Assembly (NCBI GenBank): GCA_027619225.1
Contig: JAQCFW010000005.1
Span: 28,742 to 92,741, forward strand
Direction: 5' to 3'
Source of the DNA: Bacteroidota bacterium
GTDB lineage: Bacteria > Bacteroidota > Bacteroidia > Flavobacteriales_D > Sanyastnellaceae
DNA length: 64,000 nucleotides
How positions within the stretch are numbered: position 1 is the first letter of the stretch; each line of letters starts with the position of its first letter. This document shows, piece by piece, positions 6,940 through 15,655 of the stretch. A program made the translations under genes and the position numbers. The notes beneath the pieces are model-generated. The model ran no database searches, was not told where the DNA came from, and worked only from the letters and a program-made list of their open reading frames with translations.

Positions 6940-9747
6940 ATGGAATACGATTTTCGCAGTATTGAAAAGCATTGGCAAGAGGTTTGGTCTAGAGAAAAAT
7001 CTTACCAAGTAAAAGAATTAAAGGACAAACCTAAGTTCTACGCCTTGGATATGTTCCCTTACCCTTCCGGGGCGGGTCTTCACGTAGGGCACCCTCTAGG
7101 ATACATCGCCTCAGATGTTATTTCTAGGTACAAAAGGCATTGCGGCTTTAACGTTTTGCATCCGATGGGGTTTGACAGCTTTGGGCTTCCGGCAGAACAA
7201 TATGCGATTGCCACAGGACAACATCCTGCGATTACCACTGAAACGAATATCAATCGCTACAGAACCCAAATGCAACAGATTGGGTTTTCATTTGACTGGA
7301 GCAGAGAAGTGATGACTTCTGACCCCTCATATTACAGATGGACACAATGGATTTTCGGAAAATTATTCGAAAGTTGGTATGATCTTGAAAGTGGGGGGGC
7401 AAAACCGTTACAATTTTTAATTGATGCTTTTGAAAAGAATGGGAATTACTCCATTGAAGCTGCCTGCGAAGAGGACTGGTGGAAAAATTTAGATTTGACT
7501 TTGTTCCCTCATTTCGGTAAGCACTTTGAGGGAGATTTTACTTCTACTGATTGGAAATCGATGAGTAAGCAGGCGAAGAACGCCATCCTAATGCAGTTTC
7601 GACTTGCGTACTTGGCGGATTCAGAGGTGAACTGGTGCCCTCAACTTGGGACGGTGCTCGCAAATGATGAGGTGAAGGACGGACTTTCTGAGAGAGGTGG
7701 CCATCCCGTTGAGCGCAAACGTATGCGCCAGTGGATGATGAGAATCACAGCCTATTCCGACAGGCTTATCGAAGGGTTAGACGATCTGAATTGGACTGAA
7801 AGTATCAAAGAAGCCCAAAGAAACTGGGTAGGCAGATCGGAAGGTGCAACAGTCCGTTTTAAAGGAGGTGGAAGCGCTTCTGGGTGCGAAGTGGAGGTGT
7901 TTACAACCAGACCTGATACATTATACGGTGTGAGTTTTGTGGTACTCGCCCCAGAACATAAATTGGTGAGTGGGTTTACCTCTCAAGAGAGGCTAAGGGA
8001 GGTGAATGACTACATCCTGACGGCCTCTAAAAAAAGCGAACGAGAAAGACAAGGAGAAAAGGGCATTTCTGGGGTTGAGTTGGGGGGGCATGTTGTCCAT
8101 CCATTTACTGGAGAGGAAATCCCGGTTTACATCTCTGATTACGTGCTCGCTGGTTATGGTACAGGAGCGATCATGGCCGTGCCTGCTGGAGATGAGAGAG
8201 ATTGGAAATTTGCCAAGTATTTTAACATAGACATTCCTTCAATTTTTAAAGGTCATGACTCTGATGGGTCTGTAAATTCTGACGAAAAAGCCATTCTACA
8301 AAATTCAGAAGAACTAAATGGGCTCTCTAAACATGAAGCAATATCTACCGCTTTAGATTTGTTAGAGTCGAGAGGATATGGAGAGAGGATGATAAATTAT
8401 AGATTGCGGGATGCCGTTTTCTCAAGACAACGTTACTGGGGTGAGCCATTCCCCATTTGTTATGAGAATGAAATTCCGCAACTTATCGAAAACGAAACCG
8501 TAACTCTACCCACTGTTGACGAGTACCTTCCTACAGCTGATGGTGAGCCGCCACTTGCGCGTGCGAGGCGTGAAGATTGGCCTGTCTTCCGAGGTGATAG
8601 AATGGAGACCAACACCATGCCTGGATGGGCTGGATCGTCTTGGTATTTCCTGCGTTACATGGATCCCCACAACGAAAAGGAGTTCTGCGCTCGTGAAAAA
8701 TCGGATTACTGGGGTCAGGTAGATCTTTATGTCGGAGGAGCTGAGCATACTACTGGGCACTTGTTGTATTCAAGGTTTTGGACTAAGTTTTTATACGATA
8801 TAGACCAAATCTCATTTGACGAACCCTTTAAAACCATGATCAACCAGGGTATGATTTTAGGTCGGTCAAGCTTTGTATACAGAATTCAAGGAACCTCTAA
8901 ATTTGTGACATACGAGGAGAGAGAAGCACATAAAACTCAGCGTTTACACGTTGACATCTCACTTGTTGAAAACGACAAGCTCGACATCGATGGTTTTAAA
9001 TCTTGGAGGTCTGAGTTCGAAAATGCTGAATTTATTACATGTGCTGATGGAACTTACACCTGTGGAAACGAGGTCGAAAAGATGTCTAAATCCAAGTACA
9101 ACGTTCAGACTCCAGATGATCTTGTAGAGAAATACGGAGCTGACACGTTAAGGTGTTACGAAATGTTTTTAGGCCCCCTCACGCAATCTAAACCTTGGGA
9201 TACTCAGGGGATTTCAGGGGTTCATAATTTCCTAAGGAAGTTCTCAAAACTCGCTTTGGCTTCAGAAAATTGCGAAGCTTCTAACACAGAGCTTAGAATT
9301 GTCCACAAAACGATTGAGAAAGTAACATCTGACTTAGATCGTCATGCTTTCAACACAGTCGTCAGTGCCCTCATGATTGCAGTCAATGATTTAAACAATC
9401 TGAAGCCTGTTAAATCTAATGTAGGTCTGCGTCCTTTGGTAACGCTTTTAAGCCCATACGCTCCACACCTTGCTGAGGAGCTTTGGAAAGTCCTTGGCGG
9501 TGAGGGTTTGGTGATCGATTCTGTTTGGCCTAAAGCGGAAAAATCATATTTAGTAGAAGACGAGGTGAACTACCCAGTGTCGTTTAACGGAAAAGTTCGA
9601 TTCAAATTACTTCTTCCCGCGTCTACCGATATAGAGGAAGTTGAATCCATCGTGGTGGCTGACGAGCGGACCCTCAAACAACTCGCCGGCAAAGAGATCA
9701 GAAAAGTAATCGTTGTAAAAGGCCGAATCGTTAACATTGTAAGCTAA
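6940..9747 (+). CDS. leuS: leucyl-tRNA synthetase
   Basis: Class I synthetase that charges tRNA-Leu. Of its 935 residues, the HIGH motif lies in SGAGLHVGHPLGY (about residues 43-55) and the KMSKS loop in EKMSKSKYNV (about residue 713). The CP1 editing domain is recognised by TTRPDTLYGVSFVVLAPEH, about residues 322-340. The C-terminal anticodon-binding region includes SPYAPHLAEELW. Like other Bacteroidota LeuRS it carries inserts relative to E. coli, for example the acidic stretch around residues 145-210. The ATG at 6940 is preceded by TAACTTTA eight bases upstream, a near match to the -7 box. Confidence 0.98.
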   Translation: MEYDFRSIEKHWQEVWSREKSYQVKELKDKPKFYALDMFPYPSGAGLHVGHPLGYIASDVISRYKRHCGFNVLHPMGFDSFGLPAEQYAIATGQHPAITTETNINRYRTQMQQIGFSFDWSREVMTSDPSYYRWTQWIFGKLFESWYDLESGGAKPLQFLIDAFEKNGNYSIEAACEEDWWKNLDLTLFPHFGKHFEGDFTSTDWKSMSKQAKNAILMQFRLAYLADSEVNWCPQLGTVLANDEVKDGLSERGGHPVERKRMRQWMMRITAYSDRLIEGLDDLNWTESIKEAQRNWVGRSEGATVRFKGGGSASGCEVEVFTTRPDTLYGVSFVVLAPEHKLVSGFTSQERLREVNDYILTASKKSERERQGEKGISGVELGGHVVHPFTGEEIPVYISDYVLAGYGTGAIMAVPAGDERDWKFAKYFNIDIPSIFKGHDSDGSVNSDEKAILQNSEELNGLSKHEAISTALDLLESRGYGERMINYRLRDAVFSRQRYWGEPFPICYENEIPQLIENETVTLPTVDEYLPTADGEPPLARARREDWPVFRGDRMETNTMPGWAGSSWYFLRYMDPHNEKEFCAREKSDYWGQVDLYVGGAEHTTGHLLYSRFWTKFLYDIDQISFDEPFKTMINQGMILGRSSFVYRIQGTSKFVTYEEREAHKTQRLHVDISLVENDKLDIDGFKSWRSEFENAEFITCADGTYTCGNEVEKMSKSKYNVQTPDDLVEKYGADTLRCYEMFLGPLTQSKPWDTQGISGVHNFLRKFSKLALASENCEASNTELRIVHKTIEKVTSDLDRHAFNTVVSALMIAVNDLNNLKPVKSNVGLRPLVTLLSPYAPHLAEELWKVLGGEGLVIDSVWPKAEKSYLVEDEVNYPVSFNGKVRFKLLLPASTDIEEVESIVVADERTLKQLAGKEIRKVIVVKGRIVNIVS

Positions 9748-9776
9748 CTTTATTTTCGAAAATTAAATTATTTATT

Positions 9777-10844
9777 ATGCATATATCTTATTTCAAGCAA
9801 ATTACAAGTGTGTTTTCAATGCTTTTCTTTGTTGTATCTCTTGGGTTTTCGCAATCAACTGAAAATCCCATGCCATACAATCCAGACTCAGATGGCAGTG
9901 GGGCTATTACAGTGATTGACTTGGTGGGTTTTCTCATTTTTTATGGAAGTCCTTTTGTAGTTGAAGGTGCTATACCGATAGAAAATGGTGGTACTGGAGC
10001 AATTACAGCAGAAGATGCCCGCCTTGCTCTCGCGATATCTCTTTTCTCTGACATCACTGCTTTGGGAGAAGAAAATCCCTCAGCCCAAATCACAGGTGAT
10101 CTCACTCTTACCGGGAAACTTCAACAGGGAAGCGCAACAATCGCAGATGGAGATTACTCTTCCGCTCTAGGAGTGTCAACTTCTGCAACAGGTTACGCTT
10201 CATACGCTGAAGGGCAAAATTCTATAGCGTCTAATACTACAGCTCACGCTGAGGGCTACGGAACGCTTGCCAGCGGGCTATTCTCACATGCAGAAAACCG
10301 CAATTCGACCGCCACTGCTACCTGCGCTCATGCAGAAGGGGAAAACACGAGTGCTACTGCAGACGCATCGCACTCGGAAGGCATGAACACTTTGTCAAGT
10401 GGTTTCACTGCCCACGCTGAAGGATATGGTAGTATCGCATCTGCCGCTTATTCGCACGCAGGCGGGAGATATTCTACCGCCTCTGCTACTGGCTCGTTTG
10501 CGCATGGTTTTCAGCTTATCTCAGACCAAAACTACTCCACTGCATTGGGCCAATACAATCTCTCAAATCGAACAGGAACAATCCTAGTTGTAGGAAATGG
10601 GACAGCTGATTCGTTGAGATCTAACATCTTTGAAATAGACGCTGTTGGAGGTCTTATAAATGGTGATTTCGCCATCTCAGGGTCCATAACTGCAAATGGA
10701 GTTGATCTTGTAGATGAAAACGCAGCTCTTTCAAATAGTATGATCGCCCTTGAAACTGAGATTTCTACTTTAGATACTTTGATTTTTAATTTACAAGGAA
10801 TCGTTGCCGACCTTCAAACCCAAATCAATCTGCTCACACCGTAA
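9777..10844 (+). CDS. secreted stalk protein with EF-hand-like, tail-fibre-like and YadA-head repeats
   Basis: A 355-residue exported protein. After a signal peptide (residues 1-25, ending GFSQS) comes one dockerin-like loop-helix, DSDGSGAITVIDLVGFL (about residues 38-54). Next is IENGGTGAITAEDARLAL, a motif typical of phage tail-fibre and adhesin stalks. From about 125 to 235 there are many short YadA-head-like repeats of the pattern (S/T)A-x-G-x-x-(S/T)-x-A with recurring SHAEG / AHAEGYG. The C-terminal 50 residues form a predicted coiled coil (LSNSMIALETEISTLDTLIF). This order suggests a trimeric fibrous surface adhesin or fibre. No membrane anchor or T9SS tail is visible. Function is inferred only from architecture. 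Confidence 0.7.
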   Translation: MHISYFKQITSVFSMLFFVVSLGFSQSTENPMPYNPDSDGSGAITVIDLVGFLIFYGSPFVVEGAIPIENGGTGAITAEDARLALAISLFSDITALGEENPSAQITGDLTLTGKLQQGSATIADGDYSSALGVSTSATGYASYAEGQNSIASNTTAHAEGYGTLASGLFSHAENRNSTATATCAHAEGENTSATADASHSEGMNTLSSGFTAHAEGYGSIASAAYSHAGGRYSTASATGSFAHGFQLISDQNYSTALGQYNLSNRTGTILVVGNGTADSLRSNIFEIDAVGGLINGDFAISGSITANGVDLVDENAALSNSMIALETEISTLDTLIFNLQGIVADLQTQINLLTP

Positions 10845-10853
10845 AGCCAACCA

Positions 10854-12026
10854 CTACGAACCTTTTACTTCTTCACACCTCTCAAACTCTGCATCCGGAT
10901 CAAATAGCAATCTATACGTGTTAAGTTTCTGGTAGGGTGTGTCTGAAAGAATATTAACGATGTGCATCATTTTAGGATTGAAATCTCCAATCCAAGTAAT
11001 AATCATTTTCTTGTATTGAACTGTATGGTTTTTTAGAGCCTTCTTTATCTCCTTCATCATCAAGCTCTCCACTCCATTTTTTTGGTGTTTGGGAACTACC
11101 CCAAAAACGACAGCAAATGCGTTTTGAGGTTTTCTAAATCTTTTGTAAATCAAGAATTTTATCTTACCTAACAGGTTTAAATTCCCATTTACATATTTAA
11201 AAATCTCATTTAATTCAGGCAAGGACACCATAAAAGCAACCGGTTCTGAATTGTGATATACAAACCAAACCAACTTCTCATCAATGACCATCTTCATTTT
11301 CTTAAAGATGAGAAGCGCTCTTTCTGAACTAATACCTTTAAAACTTGAGTGTGTTTGCCAGGCGGCATTGTAAACCGTTCTGAAATCTTCTGCGTATTCG
11401 CTCAATTTGGTCAACTCAATATGACGAAAGCTATATTCCCCTTTGGCATTCATATGCTTGATCTTTCTACTAAAGACCTCTTTCATGGGGTCTTGAATCA
11501 CCACTTCATACATATGCTGCGTGAAAAAAACTTTAAAGCCATATTCCTCAAAAAGTTCACGATAGTAAGAAGGTTGATAAGCATTCCCATAAATGGGCGG
11601 TTTATCATACCCATCAATTAACAGTCCCCAATACTTATTTCGCTCACCGAAATTAATGGGACCATCCATTGCTTGTACATCTAAATCCTCAAGCCACTTC
11701 CTCGCTGTATCAAACAAAGTGAATGCAGCAGATTTGTCATTTATGGACTCGAAAAATCCAAAACCTCCTGTTGGTTGCTTTTCTTTTTTAGATTGTCTGT
11801 AATCTATAAAAGCCGATATTCTTCCAATATCTTCACCTGAATCACTTATTAATATCCATCTTCTGGCTACCCCTTTTCTAAACAAGTGATTTTTCTTCTC
11901 ATCGAAAACATCTTCCACCTCTTGCTTAATATGAGGGATCCAATTTTCATCATTTTTATAAACTGTGAATGGAACTTTGTGAAATCTTTTAATCTCTCTT
12001 TTCGATAAAACAGGTATTGTTTTCAT
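10854..12026 (-). CDS. GNAT-fold (YghO-like) protein of unknown substrate
   Basis: A 390-residue soluble protein resembling the YghO-like group of acetyltransferase-fold proteins. It opens with VLSKREIKRFHKVPFTVYKND (written here as two overlapping pieces of the first 27 residues), a segment I associate with this group. The C-terminal half carries a GNAT-like motif A, VFGVVPKHQKNGVESLMM (about residues 315-332), matching Q-x-x-G. A mid segment with DGPINFGERNKYWGLLIDG is typical. No substrate can be named. It converges on the stalk-protein gene, nine bases away, and diverges from the SDR gene across a 118-base gap. Confidence 0.6.
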   Translation of the reverse strand: MKTIPVLSKREIKRFHKVPFTVYKNDENWIPHIKQEVEDVFDEKKNHLFRKGVARRWILISDSGEDIGRISAFIDYRQSKKEKQPTGGFGFFESINDKSAAFTLFDTARKWLEDLDVQAMDGPINFGERNKYWGLLIDGYDKPPIYGNAYQPSYYRELFEEYGFKVFFTQHMYEVVIQDPMKEVFSRKIKHMNAKGEYSFRHIELTKLSEYAEDFRTVYNAAWQTHSSFKGISSERALLIFKKMKMVIDEKLVWFVYHNSEPVAFMVSLPELNEIFKYVNGNLNLLGKIKFLIYKRFRKPQNAFAVVFGVVPKHQKNGVESLMMKEIKKALKNHTVQYKKMIITWIGDFNPKMMHIVNILSDTPYQKLNTYRLLFDPDAEFERCEEVKGS

Positions 12027-12144
12027 TCTTTAATCTCTCCAGAAATATTGGTTGATAAAGATATTGAAAAACACAGATCATCTATACTTATTTTAGCAAA
12101 AAAAATGTTCATTTACAGGAATGCTTAAATCTCTAATTATTTAG

Positions 12145-12960
12145 ATGGAAAACAAGGTCGTGGTTATAACTGGAGGAAGCTCTGGTATTGGCAGAGCTTT
12201 ATGCGATTGTTTTATCGACGCAGGTTATAAAGTTGCCATTGCATCTAGATCAGAACAAATGCTTGAACAAGTTCACGCTGACCTTAAGTCAGAAGGGCAT
12301 GACATCTTCACCGTAAAAACTGATATTAGGATAGAAAACGATTGTAAGAATCTGGTTGACAAGGTAATTGAGAAGTACGGCAGAATTGATGTTTTCATTA
12401 ACAATGCGGGCATTACTTGGTATGAGAGTGATGAGGATGGGATCAACATTGAAAAACACAAAGAGATCCTGGACACCAACCATTTTGGCACTGTTCAATG
12501 TACCAAATACGCCTTACCTCATTTACTTAAGACCAAAGGAAGTCTCGTGGGGGTGTGCTCAATCGCTGGTGAAGTTGGGTTGCCAAATCGTTCAGCATAT
12601 TGTGCTTCTAAGTTTGCGATGAATGGTTTTCTGGGTTCGCTGAGAGTGCAATACTTAAACAGAGGTCTTCACGTATTACTTACATACGTTGGATACACCT
12701 CAACCAACATTAGAAAAATAGCAAAGGATGACTCTAAATCAAATCACTTCCCTCCTGGCTATGGAGAAACTGTGAAAGAAAAGGGCATGATGACCGCCGA
12801 AGAGGCTGCTAGGCATATTTTCAACGGAGTAAAAAAGAGAAAAAGATCTGTTAGACCTTCTGCTGTTGGACAGCTCACCGTTTGGTTAAATAAGTTGTTT
12901 CCCAAACTCAACGACAAGCTCGCTGCCAAGTATTACAATAATAAAAAAAGCAGTCTCTAG
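12145..12960 (+). CDS. short-chain dehydrogenase/reductase (SDR)
   Basis: A classical NAD(P)-dependent oxidoreductase of 271 residues. The cofactor motif TGGSSGIGRA is at about residues 9-18, the NNAG motif at about 87-90, and the catalytic Tyr/Lys pair in SAYCASK (Tyr152, Lys156) with a preceding Ser in VCSIAGEVG. The substrate is unknown. The C-terminal tail is basic (HIFNGVKKRKRSVRPS) and resembles lipid-acting SDRs. It stands alone, followed by a hairpin that can terminate both this gene and the opposing tRNA gene. Confidence 0.88.
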   Translation: MENKVVVITGGSSGIGRALCDCFIDAGYKVAIASRSEQMLEQVHADLKSEGHDIFTVKTDIRIENDCKNLVDKVIEKYGRIDVFINNAGITWYESDEDGINIEKHKEILDTNHFGTVQCTKYALPHLLKTKGSLVGVCSIAGEVGLPNRSAYCASKFAMNGFLGSLRVQYLNRGLHVLLTYVGYTSTNIRKIAKDDSKSNHFPPGYGETVKEKGMMTAEEAARHIFNGVKKRKRSVRPSAVGQLTVWLNKLFPKLNDKLAAKYYNNKKSSL

Positions 12961-12980
12961 GATAGGCACAGTAAAAAAAC

Positions 12981-13013
12981 AAAACCTCGCTATCTCAATG
13001 ATAACGAGGTTTT
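12981..13013. terminator. bidirectional terminator hairpin
   Basis: AAAACCTCG (12981-12989) pairs with CGAGGTTTT (13005-13013), with a further TAT/ATA pairing inside and a loop of seven bases. A-tracts and T-tracts flank it on both sides, so it can end the SDR transcript (rightward) and the tRNA-Gln transcript (leftward). Confidence 0.75.
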
Positions 13014-13024
13014 AAAATGTTGAG

Positions 13025-13098
13025 TGGTTGCCCCACCAGGACTCGAACCTGAAACGTCTGCACCAAAAGCAGATGTGTTGCCATTACACCATGGGGCA
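13025..13098 (-). tRNA. tRNA-Gln (anticodon TTG)
   Basis: The minus strand folds into a full cloverleaf. The acceptor arms are TGCCCCA / TGGGGCA with discriminator A, the D stem is GTGT/ACAC, and the anticodon stem is TCTGC/GCAGA around the loop TTTTGGT (anticodon TTG, reading CAA). The T arm is TCAGG-TTCGAGT-CCTGG. The 3' CCA is encoded in the DNA. Length is 74 bases. A perfect TATCTTTG -7 box lies ten bases before the 5' end. Confidence 0.97.
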
Positions 13099-13108
13099 AA
13101 AACGTGTG

Positions 13109-13116
13109 CAAAGATA
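13109..13116 (-). promoter_or_regulatory. -7 promoter box of tRNA-Gln (TATCTTTG)
   Basis: On the minus strand the sequence is TATCTTTG, an exact TAnnTTTG match, ten bases upstream of the mature tRNA-Gln 5' end. The spacing predicts a primary transcript with only a few extra 5' bases. Confidence 0.6.
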
Positions 13117-13156
13117 GTAAAGTTAGACTAATTTATTAAGTAAATTGCAGTCATAA

Positions 13157-14602
13157 ATGGAAGTGTTAAATCTCATTCAAGGCGAGCTCGTTTCTGCCAA
13201 AGGCGGTGAATGGCTTGACCTGACTGATCCCAGCAAAGGTAGTATCTACGGTCGCTTGCCTAGATCTGGGGCTGAAGATGTAAATCTTGCTGTAGAATCT
13301 GCTGACAAAGCATTTAAAAGCTGGTCAGACACACCTCATAACGAACGAGCTGCTTGCTTGAATCGACTTGCCGATTTGGTTTCAAAAAACGCAAACCTAC
13401 TATCTGCTGCAGAGTCAACTGACAATGGCAAACCTATATCGTTAGCGAGCTCGGTTGATATTCCAAGAGCTGAATCAAATCTTCGATTCTATGCATCAGC
13501 AATACAGCATTTTGCTTCTGAGTCACACTCTATGGAAGGGGTTGCAATCAATTACACACTTAGGAAGCCATTGGGCGTAGTTGCATGTATCTCACCGTGG
13601 AATCTTCCACTTTACCTATTTACTTGGAAGGTCGCCCCCGCATTAGCTGCTGGGAACTGCGTCGTTGCCAAACCCTCTGAAATTACTCCTGTCACAGCAT
13701 ACTTATTGAGTACATGGGTGAAGGAAGCTGGTTTTCCAGATGGCGTCTTTAACATCATACACGGATTGGGAACAGAGGTGGGAGACGCTTTAGTTCGTCA
13801 CCCAAAAATAGCGGCAGTTAGCTTTACGGGTGGCACGGCAACCGGGGCTCATATCGCTTCTGTCACGGCTCCGCGTTTTAAGAAATTGAGCTTGGAGTTG
13901 GGCGGAAAGAATGCTGCCATCATATTTGATGATTGTGATTTCGAGGATGCGCTAGCAACTACCCTGCGTTCATCTTTCTCAAATCAAGGCCAAATCTGTC
14001 TTTGCGGTTCGAGGATACTTGTCGAGAAATCTCTCTACCCGAAATTTCGTGATTTGCTGGTCGAGAAAGCGAAGAAGATGAAGGTCGGAGACCCTCAAAA
14101 CCCTGCGACAAAAATGGGTGCCGTTGTCTCTAAAGATCACCGTGATAAAATTCTTTCGTACATAGAGTTGGCGCGCTCTGAAGGTGGGAAAATCTTATGT
14201 GGAGGTTCGTCAACAACGCCCGAAAACGAACCACATTTGTCAGAAGGATATTACATCCAACCTACCATTATAGAAGGGCTCAATTTTGATTGTCGGGTAA
14301 ATCAAGAAGAGATATTCGGTCCTGTAGTGACCATTCAACCTTTTGAGTCAGATGAAGAAGCTGTGTATTTTGCAAATAGCACAGAGTTTGGACTGGCGGC
14401 TACCGTTTGGACTAAAGATTTAAAAAGAGCACACAACATGGCGGCGGCATTAGACACCGGAATTGTTTGGGTAAACTGCTGGCTATTGAGAGACTTAAGA
14501 ACGCCATTTGGAGGCGTTAAAAACTCAGGCGTGGGGCGAGAAGGTGGGTTCGAAGCACTGCAGTTCTTTACGGAACCTCAAAACGTCTGTATCAAGCTTT
14601 AG
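13157..14602 (+). CDS. aldehyde dehydrogenase, 2-aminomuconate-semialdehyde (ALDH8) type
   Basis: NAD(P)-dependent aldehyde dehydrogenase of 481 residues. The catalytic Cys is residue 281 in NQGQICLCGSR, the general-base Glu is in LELGGKNAA (about residue 249), and the catalytic Asn is in ISPWNLPL (about residue 149). The cofactor-binding SFTGGTATG precedes it. The C-terminal stretch VWVNCWLLRDLRTPFGG resembles the 2-aminomuconic or 2-hydroxymuconic semialdehyde dehydrogenases, which act in tryptophan (kynurenine) or aromatic ring-cleavage degradation. No other kynurenine gene is beside it, so the substrate is inference. Its last four bases overlap the 3' end of the opposing OmpA gene. Confidence 0.88.
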   Translation: MEVLNLIQGELVSAKGGEWLDLTDPSKGSIYGRLPRSGAEDVNLAVESADKAFKSWSDTPHNERAACLNRLADLVSKNANLLSAAESTDNGKPISLASSVDIPRAESNLRFYASAIQHFASESHSMEGVAINYTLRKPLGVVACISPWNLPLYLFTWKVAPALAAGNCVVAKPSEITPVTAYLLSTWVKEAGFPDGVFNIIHGLGTEVGDALVRHPKIAAVSFTGGTATGAHIASVTAPRFKKLSLELGGKNAAIIFDDCDFEDALATTLRSSFSNQGQICLCGSRILVEKSLYPKFRDLLVEKAKKMKVGDPQNPATKMGAVVSKDHRDKILSYIELARSEGGKILCGGSSTTPENEPHLSEGYYIQPTIIEGLNFDCRVNQEEIFGPVVTIQPFESDEEAVYFANSTEFGLAATVWTKDLKRAHNMAAALDTGIVWVNCWLLRDLRTPFGGVKNSGVGREGGFEALQFFTEPQNVCIKL

Positions 14603-15567
14603 TCCTCTAAGAGGTCAAATAAAGCATCAAGTTTCGGGGCTAGGATAACTTCAATTCTACGGTTTCTCGATTTATCCTCTGGGTCAATGGGATGAAACTC
14701 TCCACGACCGGATGCAGTGAGCACTGATGGATCAACCCCTGGTTGGTCACTAATAATCTCGAGGACTGAGGTTGCGCGAAGTACAGACAATTCCCAATTG
14801 TTATGAGGGAAGCTGGGGGAAACTAACTTGTCAGAATCCGTGTGTCCTTCGATAACTATTTCCAAGTCTTCTTGCTCAGCGATCACTGAACCGAGGGAAG
14901 CTAAAAGCTCTCTTCCTCCTACATCCACAACTGCAGAGCCTGAAGCAAATAACAATTCTGCATCTAGGCTTACATAAACTTTTCCGTTTCTTTGTTCAAC
15001 AGTTAAACCACTTCCTTCAAAACCTAGGAGAGCCCTTTCTAAACGGTTACGCAAGGCTTTAGCAGCTTTATCCCGTGAATCAAGAAGGTTTTCTAATTCT
15101 TCAACTCTCGCACTCCTAGACTCGAGGGCTGCGCTTCTGTCCGCTAAATCTTTTTCTAGTTCGAGGAGGGCGTCTTCTCTAATTTGAAGTTGTTTTCTGA
15201 TTCTATTGACATCTTCAAGGAGTGCTCTATTTTCAGCATTCAGGGATGATAAACGACCTCCGCTTTGGTCTGTAAGCGCATCATTTAATTGACGAAGACG
15301 ATTGATTTCATCTGTTGATTCCGCTACAAATCGTCCCATTCGGGAAGTATCCGCTGAAAGTTCTTCCCTTGCATCTGTAAGTGTCTCTACTTGTCCTCTC
15401 AGCTCTACAACTTCAATTTCAACATCTTGACTACTCAGCCTTAGAACAGTATTTTCCTTGTCTATTTGTTCGCAATTATCCTGTAATTCATCGAACTGCT
15501 TAGCTGTTACACAACCAGAAAGCAGAATTATTGCAATTAATATTGCGGGAAATGTAGATGTCCTCAT
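14599..15567 (-). CDS. OmpA-family lipoprotein with coiled coil
   Basis: A 322-residue envelope protein with a lipoprotein signal (lipobox LLSGC, Cys at residue 19) and a long heptad-rich coiled coil over about residues 25-180. A C-terminal OmpA peptidoglycan-binding domain spans about 200-310. That domain shows IVIEGHTDSD, NWELSVLRATSV and the closing NRRIEVILAP. It should tether the outer membrane to peptidoglycan as a Pal-like or OmpA-like spacer protein. It is monocistronic as far as the context shows. Family assignment is firm; the precise role is unknown. Confidence 0.9.
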   Translation of the reverse strand: MRTSTFPAILIAIILLSGCVTAKQFDELQDNCEQIDKENTVLRLSSQDVEIEVVELRGQVETLTDAREELSADTSRMGRFVAESTDEINRLRQLNDALTDQSGGRLSSLNAENRALLEDVNRIRKQLQIREDALLELEKDLADRSAALESRSARVEELENLLDSRDKAAKALRNRLERALLGFEGSGLTVEQRNGKVYVSLDAELLFASGSAVVDVGGRELLASLGSVIAEQEDLEIVIEGHTDSDKLVSPSFPHNNWELSVLRATSVLEIISDQPGVDPSVLTASGRGEFHPIDPEDKSRNRRIEVILAPKLDALFDLLED

Positions 15568-15655
15568 AACCGTGCAAGTTCTACACGTTTTGAGCTAATT
15601 TGACATTTATCCAAGCGTCTTGTTCACACTAAAATGTCAATCTCTAAGATAAATT

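Noticed and set aside
9777..10844. Prophage tail-fibre gene
   Set aside because: No other phage gene is nearby, and the signal peptide and EF-hand-like unit fit a surface protein better.
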